64,000 nucleotides of DNA from positions 22,938,001-23,002,000 of the forward strand of contig JAYKKI010000029.1 of NCBI GenBank assembly GCA_039881145.1, in the 5' to 3' direction. Under the pieces are notes generated by a model. That model was given only the letters and a program-made list of their open reading frames with translations, was not told the DNA's origin and did no database searches. Positions 46,069 to 58,913 of this stretch are shown in pieces. The first letter of the stretch is position 1. Each line of letters opens with the position of its first letter. Source of the stretch: Druceiella hillmani. Lineage: Eukaryota; Arthropoda; Insecta; Lepidoptera; Hepialidae. Both the position numbers and the translations under genes were made by a program.

Positions 46069-47384
46069 TCCGTCATCGCAATAAAAAATATTTTAAGCAG
46101 ATTAGAAATTTGTGTAATCTAACTTTATTGCTAAAAGTATTGGTCTGATGCGATTTTTAATGGGATGTAGTAATGAAATGAACTTTAATATATTTGTAAA
46201 ACTACTATGTGGTTTCTTATTATGCTATATTTTGGGTATTGACAATGTTTTTTTAATTCTTATCTGCAAATAAATAAAATAACGAATAAATTATTCTTAT
46301 TTATTAATAGTATATAATTATTATTATGAGTTAATTATAATAACTATTAACAGTTAATTAATTAACAAAATGTAAGAACTCAGATGTCACGTAATTAGTT
46401 ACATTTAGGATGGTCTAACTCCGAACGGGCTACTAATTGCGATTAGTCGTAATAACACAAAATGTTCTTAGGATCTTTCCATTGGTATATATTATATCAC
46501 TGTTGGGTGTGGAGCAAGTTACTATACAATTATATTCATTCTCTTTTTCAGTTTTTTTAAATATCTAAAAAATATAAAAAGTAGCCAAGTAAAGTTATTA
46601 TTACTGAAAAATATGCCCATTTCATATTAAACGAATGGATATCATCTGATCAACTAGAGGAAGATATATGGATATAATAAAAACGTATTGTTTTATGAAT
46701 ACCGGTAATAGCGTTTTAACAAATCATTAATAATTTTCAATTCATTTCGTAAACATTTAGTTGAAAGACTTACAATTTCACATTAAAGGTGCAACCCCTG
46801 GTATAGAATACATATTACCTACACTTAAAATTTGAATTTTCAGGGGAGTTGATTCTATTTATATTACGTACAATAAGTTGCAATCTAACGACTGAACTAA
46901 GTATTAAGTAATAAATAGTACTTGTAAGTAGTATATTACAATTTATTAAATAAGTCAGCGAGTCATTAGTAGACCAATTTTCTTAAAGGTGAAGCCTTTT
47001 AAAAAGAAACACTTCTCTCACCGTTGGTTAAATAATAGACACAAAACAAGCTTAAAAATCCTTTGAAAATCGTTCTTCATTATCAAGTTTGATGCAGACA
47101 GATGAGAACCATTAGAATATCAAAATTTTTTCCTCCTGATTTAAATGATTTTCGTGAAATTTTCTAATATACAACTATTCATGAGTTTCTCAAACGCTTC
47201 ACCTAATTTAATGAACAATAAACTCTGGAGCAGGCAAACTTCGTATTTCAATGCTGCATCTTAATAGCGCAGCATGTAATCTTTCTACACGATATTTCAA
47301 TAAAAAAGCTTCTTCAAATATATTTTCATTTTTATGTTGCTCTTGAGTTCTAATAAATAACCGAATATGATTTTAATGTTTCAG

Positions 47385-47557
47385 CTTTTGAGACTCGAAA
47401 AAAACTTAGGACTATTCTGGATCTGCTGGAAGTAGGAAAAATGGGTCAGTTCAATGTGTTCCGGTTGTTTGAACTTCGCGCTTCATTACTACTCAATTTT
47501 TTGAGTTTATCAACGACATATGCTATTGTAATAATACAACTATGTAATTTGTACTAA
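47385..47557 (+). CDS. Gustatory receptor, exon 4 (C-terminus)
   Basis: Acceptor TTTCAG ends at 47384. The first two bases complete the codon split after exon 3, and the frame runs to TAA 47555-47557. It encodes TRKKLRTILDLLEVGKMGQF, a hydrophobic helix 7, and the family signature TTYAIVIIQL (T-Y-x5-Q), followed by four more residues. Phase match with the consensus donor at 42820, 4.6 kb upstream, is the reason for joining it to this gene. Otherwise it would be the orphan last exon of another receptor. Confidence 0.85.
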
Positions 47558-49829
47558 CTCGAGTAACATTGTATGTACTTTATATGCAAATGAATATTGA
47601 CATATCAATATATTTTTAATAAAACAGTTCAAAAAATATAAGAAATAATTTTAATTGTCTTATAGTAATGGGAGAAGTGACAAAAAAATGTAAAGTATAT
47701 CTAATTATCATTAATATTTATAATAAGAGCTACGAAAGTAAGTGAAGAACAATATTTTACAATTGGGATTTCTTTATATAAAAATCTAAATGGCATGATT
47801 CCAGTATTTCCCTATCGTGTGTAAATAAGCTGCCGTTGAATGAATGCATATTAATGAGATTTACACAAAAACATGAAGAATAAAAAGTTGCGAATGAACA
47901 GTTTGTTCTAAGCGGAGTCGTTGTGTAAGTTTCTTTCAACTAATTTGATTTTTCTCAAATAAATTAAACGATAAATATATTCAATATTTCTTTCAAGCAT
48001 TGGATATAAAGAATAATTTGACTGGCTAAACAATTACACAAAATACCATGAATCTTGTTAACAGATGAAATTGATTTAATTAAGAAAAAGTGAGGCCAAT
48101 AAACTAATAAAAATAATATATGTGTATTAACTATTGCATATATTTTATAAATAGGCAAGTACGTTACCGAAGAATTGAAAATGGTAATGGAGTAGTTATC
48201 ATGATTTTAAATTAAATTTGTTCACTACCGACAATGATTTGCCACTTGTGAACTGAATGAAATTGTTTCTCTCTTAGCTATGTTTATGGGAAAAATTAAA
48301 ATAATGCCTTTCAAATAAGACTGAGTTACTTAGCAGTTTAACAGGTAATTTTCTTCTACGCAATGAAATAGCGGTCCTTGTGCTCAAATAAAAAAAAGCT
48401 CAATAAAAATAATATAATAATTTTCTTCAATTTTAACGTAAATGTCGACTAAGAAAATCAATTTTCTTGAAGAATATGTACATCTTTCCTGTTATTCATT
48501 TAAAGTCAATATCTAAGACGACTAAGTTACTCACGTTTAACGCTACCGGGGGCAGAAGCAAATAAAACAAATTTTGTGATGGAAATATAATAATACATGT
48601 GTAATTGAGTTGATTGGAAATAATTTTATTTTTCGAAGTTAATTGCGAATTAAACTGAAATTCTATACGAAAGATAAGGGAGTAATTAAAACAAAATTAT
48701 TTTCAGTAGTTTTTTTAAATATATAATTAGAAGGGTACACTCATTACCTTTAAAGCTGCGAAAGGTTTTTAAGAAAATGTCTATTACTATGGTTATGAGT
48801 CATCTAAATTGAAAAGAATCGTGAAATAGGCATACTGTGGGTTGTTTAATCCCAAATATTACGCTAATTTGTCATAAAATATATTATTCAGTATATTAAG
48901 AGCATCTAAAGTAAGATCTTTAAAGTTAGGAAGCAAAACTTCTATATCTATTATATTTGTTCCATAAATATGAATCGAAATAACTTAAAATTTCGCACTA
49001 ATTTCTTATATAAGAAAGTGTGAAAACATTAAACGAAATCGATATAAAACGTAATAAAGTGTGAAATATTGGTTACAATTTGTTTATCAAAAGGTACAGT
49101 TGTTTAACTACAATAAAACGATTTTTGCCATGTTATTGAAAACTAAGTGCAATATTACAAGTAATTTTAATTAATATTTCAAAAATATATTTTTTAAATA
49201 AAAAAGCCTCCTCAATTTGGAAAAGTCACCGAATTTAGCAGTGCGTATAGATAAAGACATATCGGTCTATAATCACTAATCGTGTATCGTCAGAGGAAGA
49301 TACGAAACTGTAGGGAAATAAAAGGAAAATTATATGTTTATGTAGATTAAATTGATATGTAAAATAATTCGCCATATTAACTAGATAATTTCAGAGTATA
49401 AAAGAAGAAAAGGCATTAACTGGTGATTTAGTTTGCTTTAAAAAGAGTATTTAAACTGCAATTTGTAAGTTTAGAATATTCATAATTAAAGAGTTAATTA
49501 ATGATAATAAGTACTGCGATTTAATCGTGGCTTCCAGAAATTATTTTAATATTGTATTTCCTTTAAATGTTTTGAAATCATAAAAGGAAAATAATTATTT
49601 CTAACTTATATAGGGGGCTCATCCTGGGATCGTAACACCACGTTTCGTATTATAATCTTAGTAATTACACTTTATGAAAGAAAATAAAATTTTTCTACAA
49701 ATATACATCACGAATTGAAAAAACCTGCCAAGTATGAGTAGAACTTGTAATAACATGGCTCCGAACATAATAAGGTACTTACAAAAATGTGAAGATATTT
49801 AGTATTTCAATGAAAGTATTTGCATATAT
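47558..49829. other. Intergenic AT-rich DNA
   Basis: No gene or transposon recognised. AATAAA-like signals for the receptor gene occur near 47616-47625 (AATAAAAC). Confidence 0.5.
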
Positions 49830-50521
49830 TAATTTTTCACGGCGTACATATGTTGCCAACCTATATATTATATAGGCGTGATGGTGATGTTGTTGAGATT
49901 TCGTACTGCTACCCCTTTCACATTGGAGGATATGTGAATAAGCAGAATTTTCGTTACTGGGATGTCCACAACCCAAGACAAATGCATCAAGAGCCTTTAC
50001 ATAAGCCTAAAGTAACAGCCTGGTGTGCCATGTCTGCATTTGCAATCATAGGGCCTTATTTCTTTGAAAATCAACGTGGACAAACTGTAACTGTGAATTC
50101 GGGGAGATATGCCCAGATGTTAAATGACTTTTTCAGAGTAGAGCTGCAGAATAGTCCATCCTTCAACCAAAACACATAGTTCCAGCAGGACGGGGCCACA
50201 GCTCGCACTGCTAATGTGTCCATGAATGCAGTGTGGCAGTTATTTCCAGAAAAAAACATATCCCGAAACGGTACCGTACCGTGGCCACCTAGGTAACCCG
50301 ATTTAAGCCCATGTGACTTTTTCTTATGGGGATACTTAAAATCCGTTGTTTACAAAACAAATCCGAGCACTGTGACACAACTTAAAGAAAATATTCGAGC
50401 AGAAGTCAGTAGGATACCCCAGTCGCTCTGCAAACGCGTTTTTGAAAACATGCGTGCTAGACTCGAAGAGTGTGTCAGACTCGATGGCCGTCATTTGGAA
50501 AACGTGGTTTTTAAAAAATGA
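49830..50521 (+). pseudogene. DD41D (rosa-like) IS630/Tc1-mariner transposase remnant
   Basis: The C-terminal two thirds of a transposase: HIGGYVNKQNFRYWDVHNP, KVTAWCAMSAFAIIGPYFFE, then FQQDGATARTA (second catalytic Asp). PWPPR*PDLSPCDFFLWGYL holds the third catalytic residue, Asp. I count 41 positions between these Asp residues, the DD41D spacing of rosa-type elements. Defects: the first catalytic Asp before HIGG is replaced, TAG at 50177-50179, TAA at 50294-50296 (within PR*PD), and no N-terminal helix-turn-helix. No terminal inverted repeats found, so it is a dead fragment. Confidence 0.85.
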
Positions 50522-50794
50522 AATCCGCATTTGTTTTTATAAAGTTAAAATAAACCTACTTTGTATTAGAGGTGTAGTTTTTTTACAATTTTTCAAACAT
50601 TGAAATCTGCCACTGGACACCTGTATAATCAACGAGAAGTAGAATTTGGTAAAATGAACAGATTATGAAAAATATTTAATATTTGTAGGCAATTCTTTCA
50701 AAACAGTCAATTAGACAATCATTCACAACTATCACATAAAAACCGTCTATCAAAGTAAATACAAAAAAGGAAAATAAAGCTCCACAGAATCATT

Positions 50795-50844
50795 GATTTA
50801 TTGTTTCAAGGAGTAACTAGATTTATTGTTTCAAGGAGTAACTA
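50795..50844. repeat. Tandem duplication, 25 bp x 2
   Basis: 50795-50819 and 50820-50844 are identical (GATTTATTGTTTCAAGGAGTAACTA split here only by position). It sits immediately before the satellite. Confidence 0.9.
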
Positions 50845-50845
50845 A

Positions 50846-53800
50846 CGTAAGGTAATTTCAGAAAAGTTAAGGTAACATGAAATAAGATAACGTAAGGTAA
50901 AATAAGGTAACCTTATCCTACAGCTTCGGACCAGAGCCGTCTCACCCCACCCCACCCATCACGCCCCGTCCAGCCCAGACGCGCTTATGCTATCCCTTGA
51001 ATTGGTATGCTATACATTACGGTGTGCTATTCTACCCTTTCCCTTCCTATTATATCATGGTTTTTTAGTCTTATCATATTCAAACCTGTCGCAAGCTATC
51101 TTATTCCATCATTTGTCATCCTATCTTATACCATTCTATCTTATAATACTTAATCCAACGCTATACTATCCCATACCACGGTATCCATTACTATCCTAAC
51201 TAACGCTACCATATCCTATCCTACATTATGTAAACCTGCTATCCTTCTATTTTTTGATCCTTTCCATTGCTTCCTATTTTATCCTCTCCCATACTATACT
51301 ATCTCATTTTATGATATATTATGGCTTGTTATCGTATCCTGTCCTATGGTTTTCTATTCTGCCCTATGTAATCCCATGTTATCCTATCATATCACCTGCT
51401 ACATTTTCCCATCTTATTTTGCCCCATGCTACCCTATACGAATACATTCTAACCAATGATATCCTATCCTATGCTATAATATCACCGCTGTGACCACCTA
51501 TCTTATACCACCATATTTCCTAATATTCTATACTATGCAGTATTACTCCATGCTACTCTACCCCATGATTCATAATTTCATACTATATCATCTTGTCTTA
51601 CATTATCCTACCCGTATTATGCTATCATGCCTTAAGATATTCTCTCATGTCCTATGGCAGTTTATGTTATCCTATGATATACCATAATAATTCATACAAT
51701 GGTTACGTATCCTATACTATCAAATTCTATAATTTTTCTCTCCTATGCCGTGCTATGCTATCCTATTTTGTGGTATACTATCCTATGCTATGCTATCATA
51801 TCTTATCCCAGTTTTTTATCCTACGCCGCTATACTAGCTTATTTAATTTATTCTGTGCTTTGCTATGCAATGCCATTTGATTTTGTCGTACCTACACTAT
51901 TCTATTATATTCTACCCTATTCTATCTAATCCCATGCTACTCTATACCATACTATACCACCCTATCATATCCTATACAATGATATCTTGTCCTATACCGT
52001 TATGCTCTGCTATTTCTTGCTATATAATTTCAACCCATGATATTATATTCTATCATATGCTATTCCACCCTGTCCCATGATATACTATGATAGGTCATCC
52101 TATCCCATGTCGTGCTTTTCTATCACATGCTATCCTATCCCATATAATGATATTCCTTGTGATCATATTTCATGCCATTCTATTATATCTTTAATATCCA
52201 GCCCTATCTTATGCCAATCTATCCATTCCTGTTCTATCCTACTTATTCCAAACTATGCTTCCTAGCCCGTCCTATACTTTATTATCATATCAAGCTTATC
52301 GTACTATGCTAGCCTATCCTATCTTATCCTGTGCTATTCTATCAATTCCCATACTATCCTAATATATCCTGTATTATACTTTCCTATGCTATTTTGTACT
52401 ATGATATTCTATGCTACCATATCATAACAAATCATGTACGAAGTTATGCTATCCCAACATATCCCATGCTTTATAGTGTAATCCTATGCTAAGCTATTCG
52501 TTCCGATACCATACCATTATATCCTGTACTGGCCTGTGCCAAGGCATTTTCTGATAACCTTTGCTATGTCTTGTTATTATATTCTATGTCATGCTATCTC
52601 ATGTTATCTTATCCTACGCTCTCCTACCCGATACTATGCTATTTTCTCCCATGCTTTCCACTACTATTTTATGTTATCCTATCCTGGGCTATTTTATCCT
52701 TTGTTGTCCTATCTTTGCTGTACCATCTTATGCTATCTCATACTGGGCTGTTCTATTCTATACCATGTAATTTTGTGCTATTTCCTGCTGTCTTGTATTC
52801 TGCTATATCATCGTATGCTATCTTATCTGACGCTATTGTATTATATGATATGCTGTGCTATGCTGTCCTGTTCCATGATATAATATCTTATGCTATTCTT
52901 TTCTCTCCTACCATGCCATCCATATACTATTCTAGTTTGTCCCTTGCTATCCTATCCTATGTTATGCTATACTGCCCCTTCGTATTCAGTCCTGTCCCAC
53001 CTTTTATAGTGATATGCTGTGCTAGCCGGTCTTATCTTATACTATTATATCCTGTACTCCGCTATGTTATGATATCCTGTCCTACACAATCTTATTCTAT
53101 GCTTTCTACTCTATGTTAACCAACACTATGCTATTCCACGCTGCGCTACATATCTGCCCATGCTACTATCTTATCTCTTAATGTGATATCTTACACAACA
53201 TTATTCTATCCCATACCATCTATCCTTTGCTATCCTGCTCTATTCATTATTAAATGTATCCTATGTTATGCTATCCTAGTCGCTCCAGTCATATCCTTTC
53301 CAGTCCTGTCCTATATTATCATATTTTATGCTAAGCTACCCTATGCTATGCTGTTATGTTCTGTCGTCTTTCGATCTATCGTAGTATAGGCTATGTCTGT
53401 CCGACTTTATCTTATCTTATTTTATCCTGTTTCATCCAAACTTATACTACGCTTTTCTATTCTTTTCTGTCATATTCTGTTCCATACTTACGCTATGTTA
53501 TGACATGCTACCTTGTCATATCCTATATTAATCTATCTTATTCTTTTCTATGCTATCCTTTCTTATTCTATCCGACACTATCTTATACCGTTCTGTGCTT
53601 TGCTTTGCTATGCTATCCTTTCCCATATTTTCCTATAATATATGGGCTTTATTTCGCTTTGTTATGTTATCATATTCTATCTTATAACATGATTATTCTA
53701 TTCTATCTCATACTATACTATTTTATGACCTATTATTGCATGATATGCTATCCGTGTTATAAAATCTTATGCCATGTTATATTTTTCTGCTCTATCCTAT

Positions 53801-53935
53801 CCCATGTTACCCTTGCCTATGTCATTTTATTATTGCTATTCTATTCTACGCAATACCCTTCCAAAATTATTCTATTTCCTTTCCAAGCTATACATTATCG
53901 CATAATCGATTATAACAACCTAATAGACTATCCTA
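50846..53935. repeat. Pentameric satellite, ~3 kb
   Basis: From about 50980 onward the plus strand is a diverged head-to-tail array of five-base units, mainly TATCC and TATGC (minus-strand rotation ATAGG/GCATA). Period 5 holds over hundreds of bases, for example 53230-53345. The first ~65 bp (50846-50912) has five-base units of TAAGG/TAACG on the plus strand, in opposite sense. A short GC-rich segment (50915-50990) separates the two. ORFs of 60-202 codons through the array (Ser/Tyr/Leu/Pro/Ile-rich) arise because a stop-free pentamer is open in all frames; they are not genes. Confidence 0.95.
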
Positions 53936-53937
53936 AT

Positions 53938-53975
53938 GGACTGCCAAGTAATCTAATAGACTAGCTTGGCAGTCC
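53938..53975. repeat. Hairpin at the junction of the two satellites
   Basis: GGACTGCCAAG (53938-53948) and CTTGGCAGTCC (53965-53975) are exact reverse complements around 16 bases. They lie precisely where the 5-bp array gives way to the 13-bp array. Confidence 0.9.
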
Positions 53976-56900
53976 AGCCTAGAAGATGAACTTAGCAGCT
54001 CAGACTCGCAGCTCAACCTAGCAAGTCGGTTTCTTGTTCCAGCCTAATGGACCGGTCTATCAACCCAACCAAGAAATTTAGCATAGCAGCCCAGTCTTGC
54101 AGGACATCCTTCCAACACAGCCTTGCAAGTCAGTTTAGCAGATCAGGCTAACAGTCCAGTCAGACAGGTCAGCCTAGAAGGATATTTCGGAAAGTCACCC
54201 TAGCAATCCAGCCTAGGAGGTTAGCCTACTAACCCAGGCTGACAGGCTAGCCTAGCAGTTTAGCCTTGCAGCCCTGCTTAGCAGACTAGCATAGTATCCC
54301 TGTCTGAGAGCCTAGCTTGACAGGCTAGCTTGGTATTCAATCCTAACAGGTGGCCTTATCAGCCCAATCTACCGACCAGCCTAGCAGCCTAATTAAGGAG
54401 ATTGAGATAGCAGAACTATTTAGTAGGCTAGCCTAGCAGGCAAGCCTACCATCCCAACCGAGTAGGTGATCATCTCGGTATCATCTCGGCCTAGTAGCTC
54501 GATGTGGCAGATCGGTCGAACAGCCCAGCTTAGCAAGTCAGTCTAGCAGCCTGCCTGGAAAATCAACCTAGCAGCCTATGGTGACAGGCTCGCCTAGCAT
54601 GTCAGCCTAACTGACCAACTGAGAAACCCGATCTAACAGCACAATCTAGTAAACTATCCTAGTAGCCAAACCTAACAAGTCGGTCGGCATAGCTGTTGAG
54701 TCTAACAGCCCAGTTAAGTCGGTCAGCCTTGCAGCCCAGACTGGAAGATTAGCCTGATAGAACAGTCTAGCCATTCACTCTATGAGGTTGAGAACTAACA
54801 GCTCAGCCTAGCAGGCCTGCCTCGCAACCCTGTCTGGCAACACAGCCTCACTGACTATACTGGCAATCTAGCCTAGCGGATCGGCCTTGTAATCCAGACT
54901 AGCAAATCAGCCCATCTGAACAGCTTGATCTAGCAGTACAATCGAGTAGACTAGCCTAGCAGCTCAGACTACGGGTCATCCTAATAGCTCAACCTAGTAA
55001 ATCAACTTAGCAGATTAGCCTAGCAATCTAGCAAACAGGTCATCCTTGTAGCCCAGCCTGGAAGATGAGCTTAGCAAGTAAACTCAGCAACCTAGCCTGC
55101 CAGCCCAGCTTAGCACCCCGGACTATCCGGTAGCAGCCAAGCCTCTGCAACTCAACTTGTCAACGCAACCTGGTAGGCTAGCTTGGCATTTCTGCTTAGC
55201 AGGCCAGCAGCCTAGCAGCCCAGCCTAATACGTTAGCCTAGCAGGTTTACCATGCAGCCCTGATTGGTAGGCTAGACCTGCCTAGTAGCCTAGCCTACCA
55301 GGCTAGTTTGGTAGTCTATCCTAACTGATCAGACTAGCTACTCATCTGAGCAGCATACCTTGTAGCGTTATTTAGTAGGCTAGTATTTTAATCTAGCCTT
55401 GCGGTCCAGCCTACCAACACAACCAAGCAGCTCAACATAGTAGTCCAGCCCAGCAGATCAGCCTACAAATCCAGTCTGCTAAGTCAGCCTGTCATCTCAG
55501 CCTAGAAGCCTAGTAAGACAAGTTAGTTTAACAGGCCAGCCTAGTAGGTCTGCCTAACAACCTTACCTTTGAAGACTATCCTGGCATCCCAGGCTTACAG
55601 CTAGCTTAACAGATCAGCCTAGCTGCCCAACTGAGCAACCCGACGTAGCAGCACAACCTAGCAAACTATACTAGCAGCAAAACCTAACAAGTGGGTATAG
55701 CTTGTTAGTCTAATAGCCCAATCAAGCAGGTCAGTCTTGCAGTCCAGCCTGGCAGATTAGCCAAGCAGCTGCGCCTCGGAGCTTAGACTAACAGGTGAGT
55801 CTGGCAGCTCTTTCTAGCTGGTCCGTTTGGTAGTCTAGTCTGGTGGACCTATCTTGCAGCACAGCCTATCAGGCTAGCTTAATGGTGCAGCCTAGTAGGT
55901 CAGATTAGCAGGTCAGCCTAGCAATTCAGCAAGCAGGCCACCCTTGCAGCCCTGCCTGCTAGACCAGTCTGGCAGTTCTGAGTAGAAAGTAGGTCTTGCA
56001 GTTCAGCCTAGCAGGTCAGCTTAGTAACTTATCCTAGCAGCCCAGTTTAGCAAGTAAACCTGGCAACCCTCTCTGGTCAGCCTAGCAGCCAATCCTGTCA
56101 ACTAACCATGGAAACACAACCTGGAAGGCTGGCCTGGCATTTAAGCCTTGCAGGTCGGTCTATCAGCCCAGTTTAGCCTAGTCTATTAGACCAACCTCAA
56201 CCTCTCAGAACAGCCATTCAGCTTAGTTTTGCAGGTCAGCTTAGCAGGTTCGTCCAGCAGCCCAGCCAATCATTGCCTGGTAGGTTAGCCTGACGTAGCA
56301 GCCCAGCTTAGTAGAACAGTCTAGCAGCCCTTCTTAATAGGTTATGGCCATGTCTGGCATATGCGCCTGGCAGCACCCTGGTAACACAGCCTAGCAGCCC
56401 AGCTTAACAGGTTTGTGTGGTAGTTCAGCTAAGCATAGAAAGTAAATAAGCTCGGCCTAACGTAGCTTACAAACCAGCCTAGCTGATCAGCTGTGCAGTC
56501 CAACTTAGCATCAGGCTGCTCAGCTCAGCTAGGCTGGAGTACTAGCAGTATGACCTAGCAGGTTAGCTTAGTAGCCTACCCTAGCAGTTCTGCTTAGCAG
56601 GTCAACCTAACAGCCTAACTTTAGGGGTCAGCCTAGCTGATCAGCTCAGTAGCCTTGCAAGTAGTAGCCTGCGTGGTAGATAATCCTAACTCGTCAGCCT
56701 AATAGCCCCGTCTAGCTAACTTGCCAGGCAGTTTAGCGTAACAAGTCAGCCTTGTAGTTCAGTCTAGCAAGTCAGACTAGCGTTTCAGCGTAGAAACCCA
56801 ACCTAGCAGGTAGTCCAGCATTTCAACTTGGCGAACTTGATAGGCCAGCCTACCGGTCCAGCCTAGCGGCCTAGCCCAGCAGCCCAGCCTCGTAGTTCAC

Positions 56901-57815
56901 CATATCACTATAACTTAGCAAGTGAGTCTAGTACTCTTAGCATAGTCACAATCCAGTCTAGCAGGCCGGCCTAGTAGACTAGTCTTGCAACCTAGCAACT
57001 AGACAGCCTAATCTAGCAGTCGAGCGTGGCAACCTAGCCCGGCAGCCTAGCAACCTAACCTAACTGGTCAGTCAAGCAGCCCAGGTTAATAGGGCAGCCT
57101 AACAGCCTAGAGTTTAAGTACGGTCTAGTATCCCAACCAAACTTGTCAGTTTAGCTGGACAGCCTATTAGACTAGCCTAGTAGGCAAGCCTTGCCGCCCG
57201 GCTTTACTAGTCAACCTGGCAGCCCAGCCTCTCAGGTAACTTGGCATGTTAGCTTGGCAATCCAGCCTAGTAGGTCAGCCAAATAGCCCAGCATAGTGGA
57301 TCAGCCAACTAACCCAGCCCAGCAGGTCAGCCTACCATCCCAGTCTGGCAGGTCAGCCTACCACATTAGCCTAACAGACCAGCCTACCAGCCCATCGTAG
57401 CAGTTTAGCCTAGTAGTCCAGCGTGGCTGTCAAGCCCAGCAGCCTAGTCTAGTAGGTCTACTTAACAGGTCAGCCTAGCACCTCAAGCTAACAGCATATC
57501 CTAGCAGCCCAGCTTACCAGCCCAAACAAGCAAGTCTGGCAACTTAATCTGGTAGCCTAGTCTATCAGCACAGTTGCCTAACAGCCCGGCTTAGACAGTC
57601 AGCCTAGCATTCCAGCCTAGCAAGTCAGCCAAGCATCTCAGTCTAGAAGTCAAGCCTTGCAACTCAATGTAAATACATTTAGATTGGTAGTGGAGACTGG
57701 CAGTCAACACTGGCAGGCTAGCTTGACAGTTCAGCATACAGGGTCAAAATAGCAACCAAACCTAGTAGTTCAGCTAAGCAACCCGGCCTGGCAGCCCCTG
57801 CCCACCGGCCCAGCC
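53976..57815. repeat. 13-bp satellite, ~3.8 kb, about 290 units
   Basis: Head-to-tail 13-mers with rough consensus AGCCTAGCAG(C/G)(C/T)C. For example 54250-54365 divides into consecutive 13-base units with little slippage. Units differ from each other by several bases, so the array is old or poorly homogenised. It is clearly GC-richer than the surrounding DNA. There is no ORF and no spacer/repeat structure of the CRISPR kind. Confidence 0.95.
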
Positions 57816-58843
57816 TAAAACCACAACGTGGTTGCTCGACGATATCATATGGTAGGGCAGAGTTATTATTGTTTACAGGAGACAGTGCTTGCCGCAATCA
57901 CCATCTTTATTAATATGCTCTACCTGTAATTAAATATAATTATATTTCTCAGTTGACAGAGTTTCAAAATTAAACCACTAATCTATAAATGAGCCACTTG
58001 TTATGTTATATTTCCCTGTGTATTCTGCCAGCTGTGACAGATATTTCAGCAAGTTAAATTTTATAAAAAAAATATTTACGAGCGTAAATTGGTCAGGGAA
58101 GTCTTGAGTAATCTTGTTATACCATCGATTGAGCATAATATTGCAGGAAGTATTGATACAGACCATATGATTGACAACTTGGCATCAGAGAAAACCAGAA
58201 AAGAATTAACATATACTCACATTTCAATACTTTTATATCTAATCCTTAAATGTCTAATTTAAATTACCCTTTAATGTTATTGTAATGTTTCTCTTCCTAC
58301 AAAATAAGTAAGTACTATAATTTTGGGGGGCGCGAAATTTAAAACTTGCCCTGAGCGCTGATGACCCTTGCTATGACACTACTCTTCATACTCCTCATAG
58401 AAGAAAAAAATAGGAAGTCCGGTGACCAAGTCACAGCTTTTATACCATCTAACATAGACTATTAAAATTACACAGGAGGGGCGACATTACCATATTCTAA
58501 TATTTCAACACTCGATCCATCGTGACCAGGGGTAATTTCCCTACACAAGATAAACTTACTATACCTACCTATTCAAAACTATACTTACATAATAACCCCT
58601 ATTTTAAACTTACATAAATATAAATCTGATTGTACTTGAATTTACATTTTATATACAACAAGACATATTGATATCTTGATAAAATGAAACAATTTTCATG
58701 GTATTAAACTATTCATATTTTATGAATAAACAGTGTTAATTGCAGCTAACAAATTATTTGTATTTATATTAATTTAGCATTGGTGGACCAAGAATTGACC
58801 ATACATTGTACAATATCATTTCCGTGTGTAATATAGTATATAT

Positions 58844-58849
<6 letters not shown>
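57816..58849. other. Spacer, possible transposon fragments
   Basis: No gene recognised. GC-richer pieces at 58326-58370 and 58475-58550 (GGAGGGGCGACATTACC, CCAGGGGTAATTTCC) look like transposon debris but cannot be classified. Confidence 0.35.

Positions 58850-58911
<62 letters not shown>
58850..58911. repeat. (TA)n microsatellite
   Basis: About 31 TA units. Confidence 0.98.

Positions 58912-58913
<2 letters not shown>

Larger units (their letters stand above)
44198..46488 (+). mobile_element. ISL2EU-type DNA transposon, 2.3 kb, ~95-bp inverted repeats
   Basis: The left terminus (44198-44297) and the reverse complement of the right terminus (46394-46488) align along their length with modest divergence. 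Both start ATACCAATGG(G/A)AAGATC and share GTTATTACGACTAATCG-type sequence and …GGAGTTA…CATC(C)(C/T)AAATGT. Inside are broken pieces of an ISL2EU transposase in the expected order: N-terminal zinc part, then DDE part. The likely target duplication is two bases and cannot be fixed. It is inserted in gustatory-receptor intron 3, same strand. Confidence 0.85.
42821..47384 (+). other. Gustatory receptor intron 3, 4.56 kb
   Basis: GTGAGT…TTTCAG, phase 1. It contains an ISL2EU transposon (44198-46488) and several hairpins. The parts 42821-44157 and 46489-47384 show no gene. Confidence 0.75.

Noticed and set aside
52536..53964. Long ORFs of 115-202 codons
   Set aside because: They are translations of the five-base satellite, which is stop-free in all frames and gives cyclic Ser-Tyr-Pro-Ile-Leu patterns.
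53976..57815. CRISPR-like regular array
   Set aside because: There are no constant repeats separated by unique spacers; it is a continuous degenerate 13-bp tandem repeat in a eukaryotic context.
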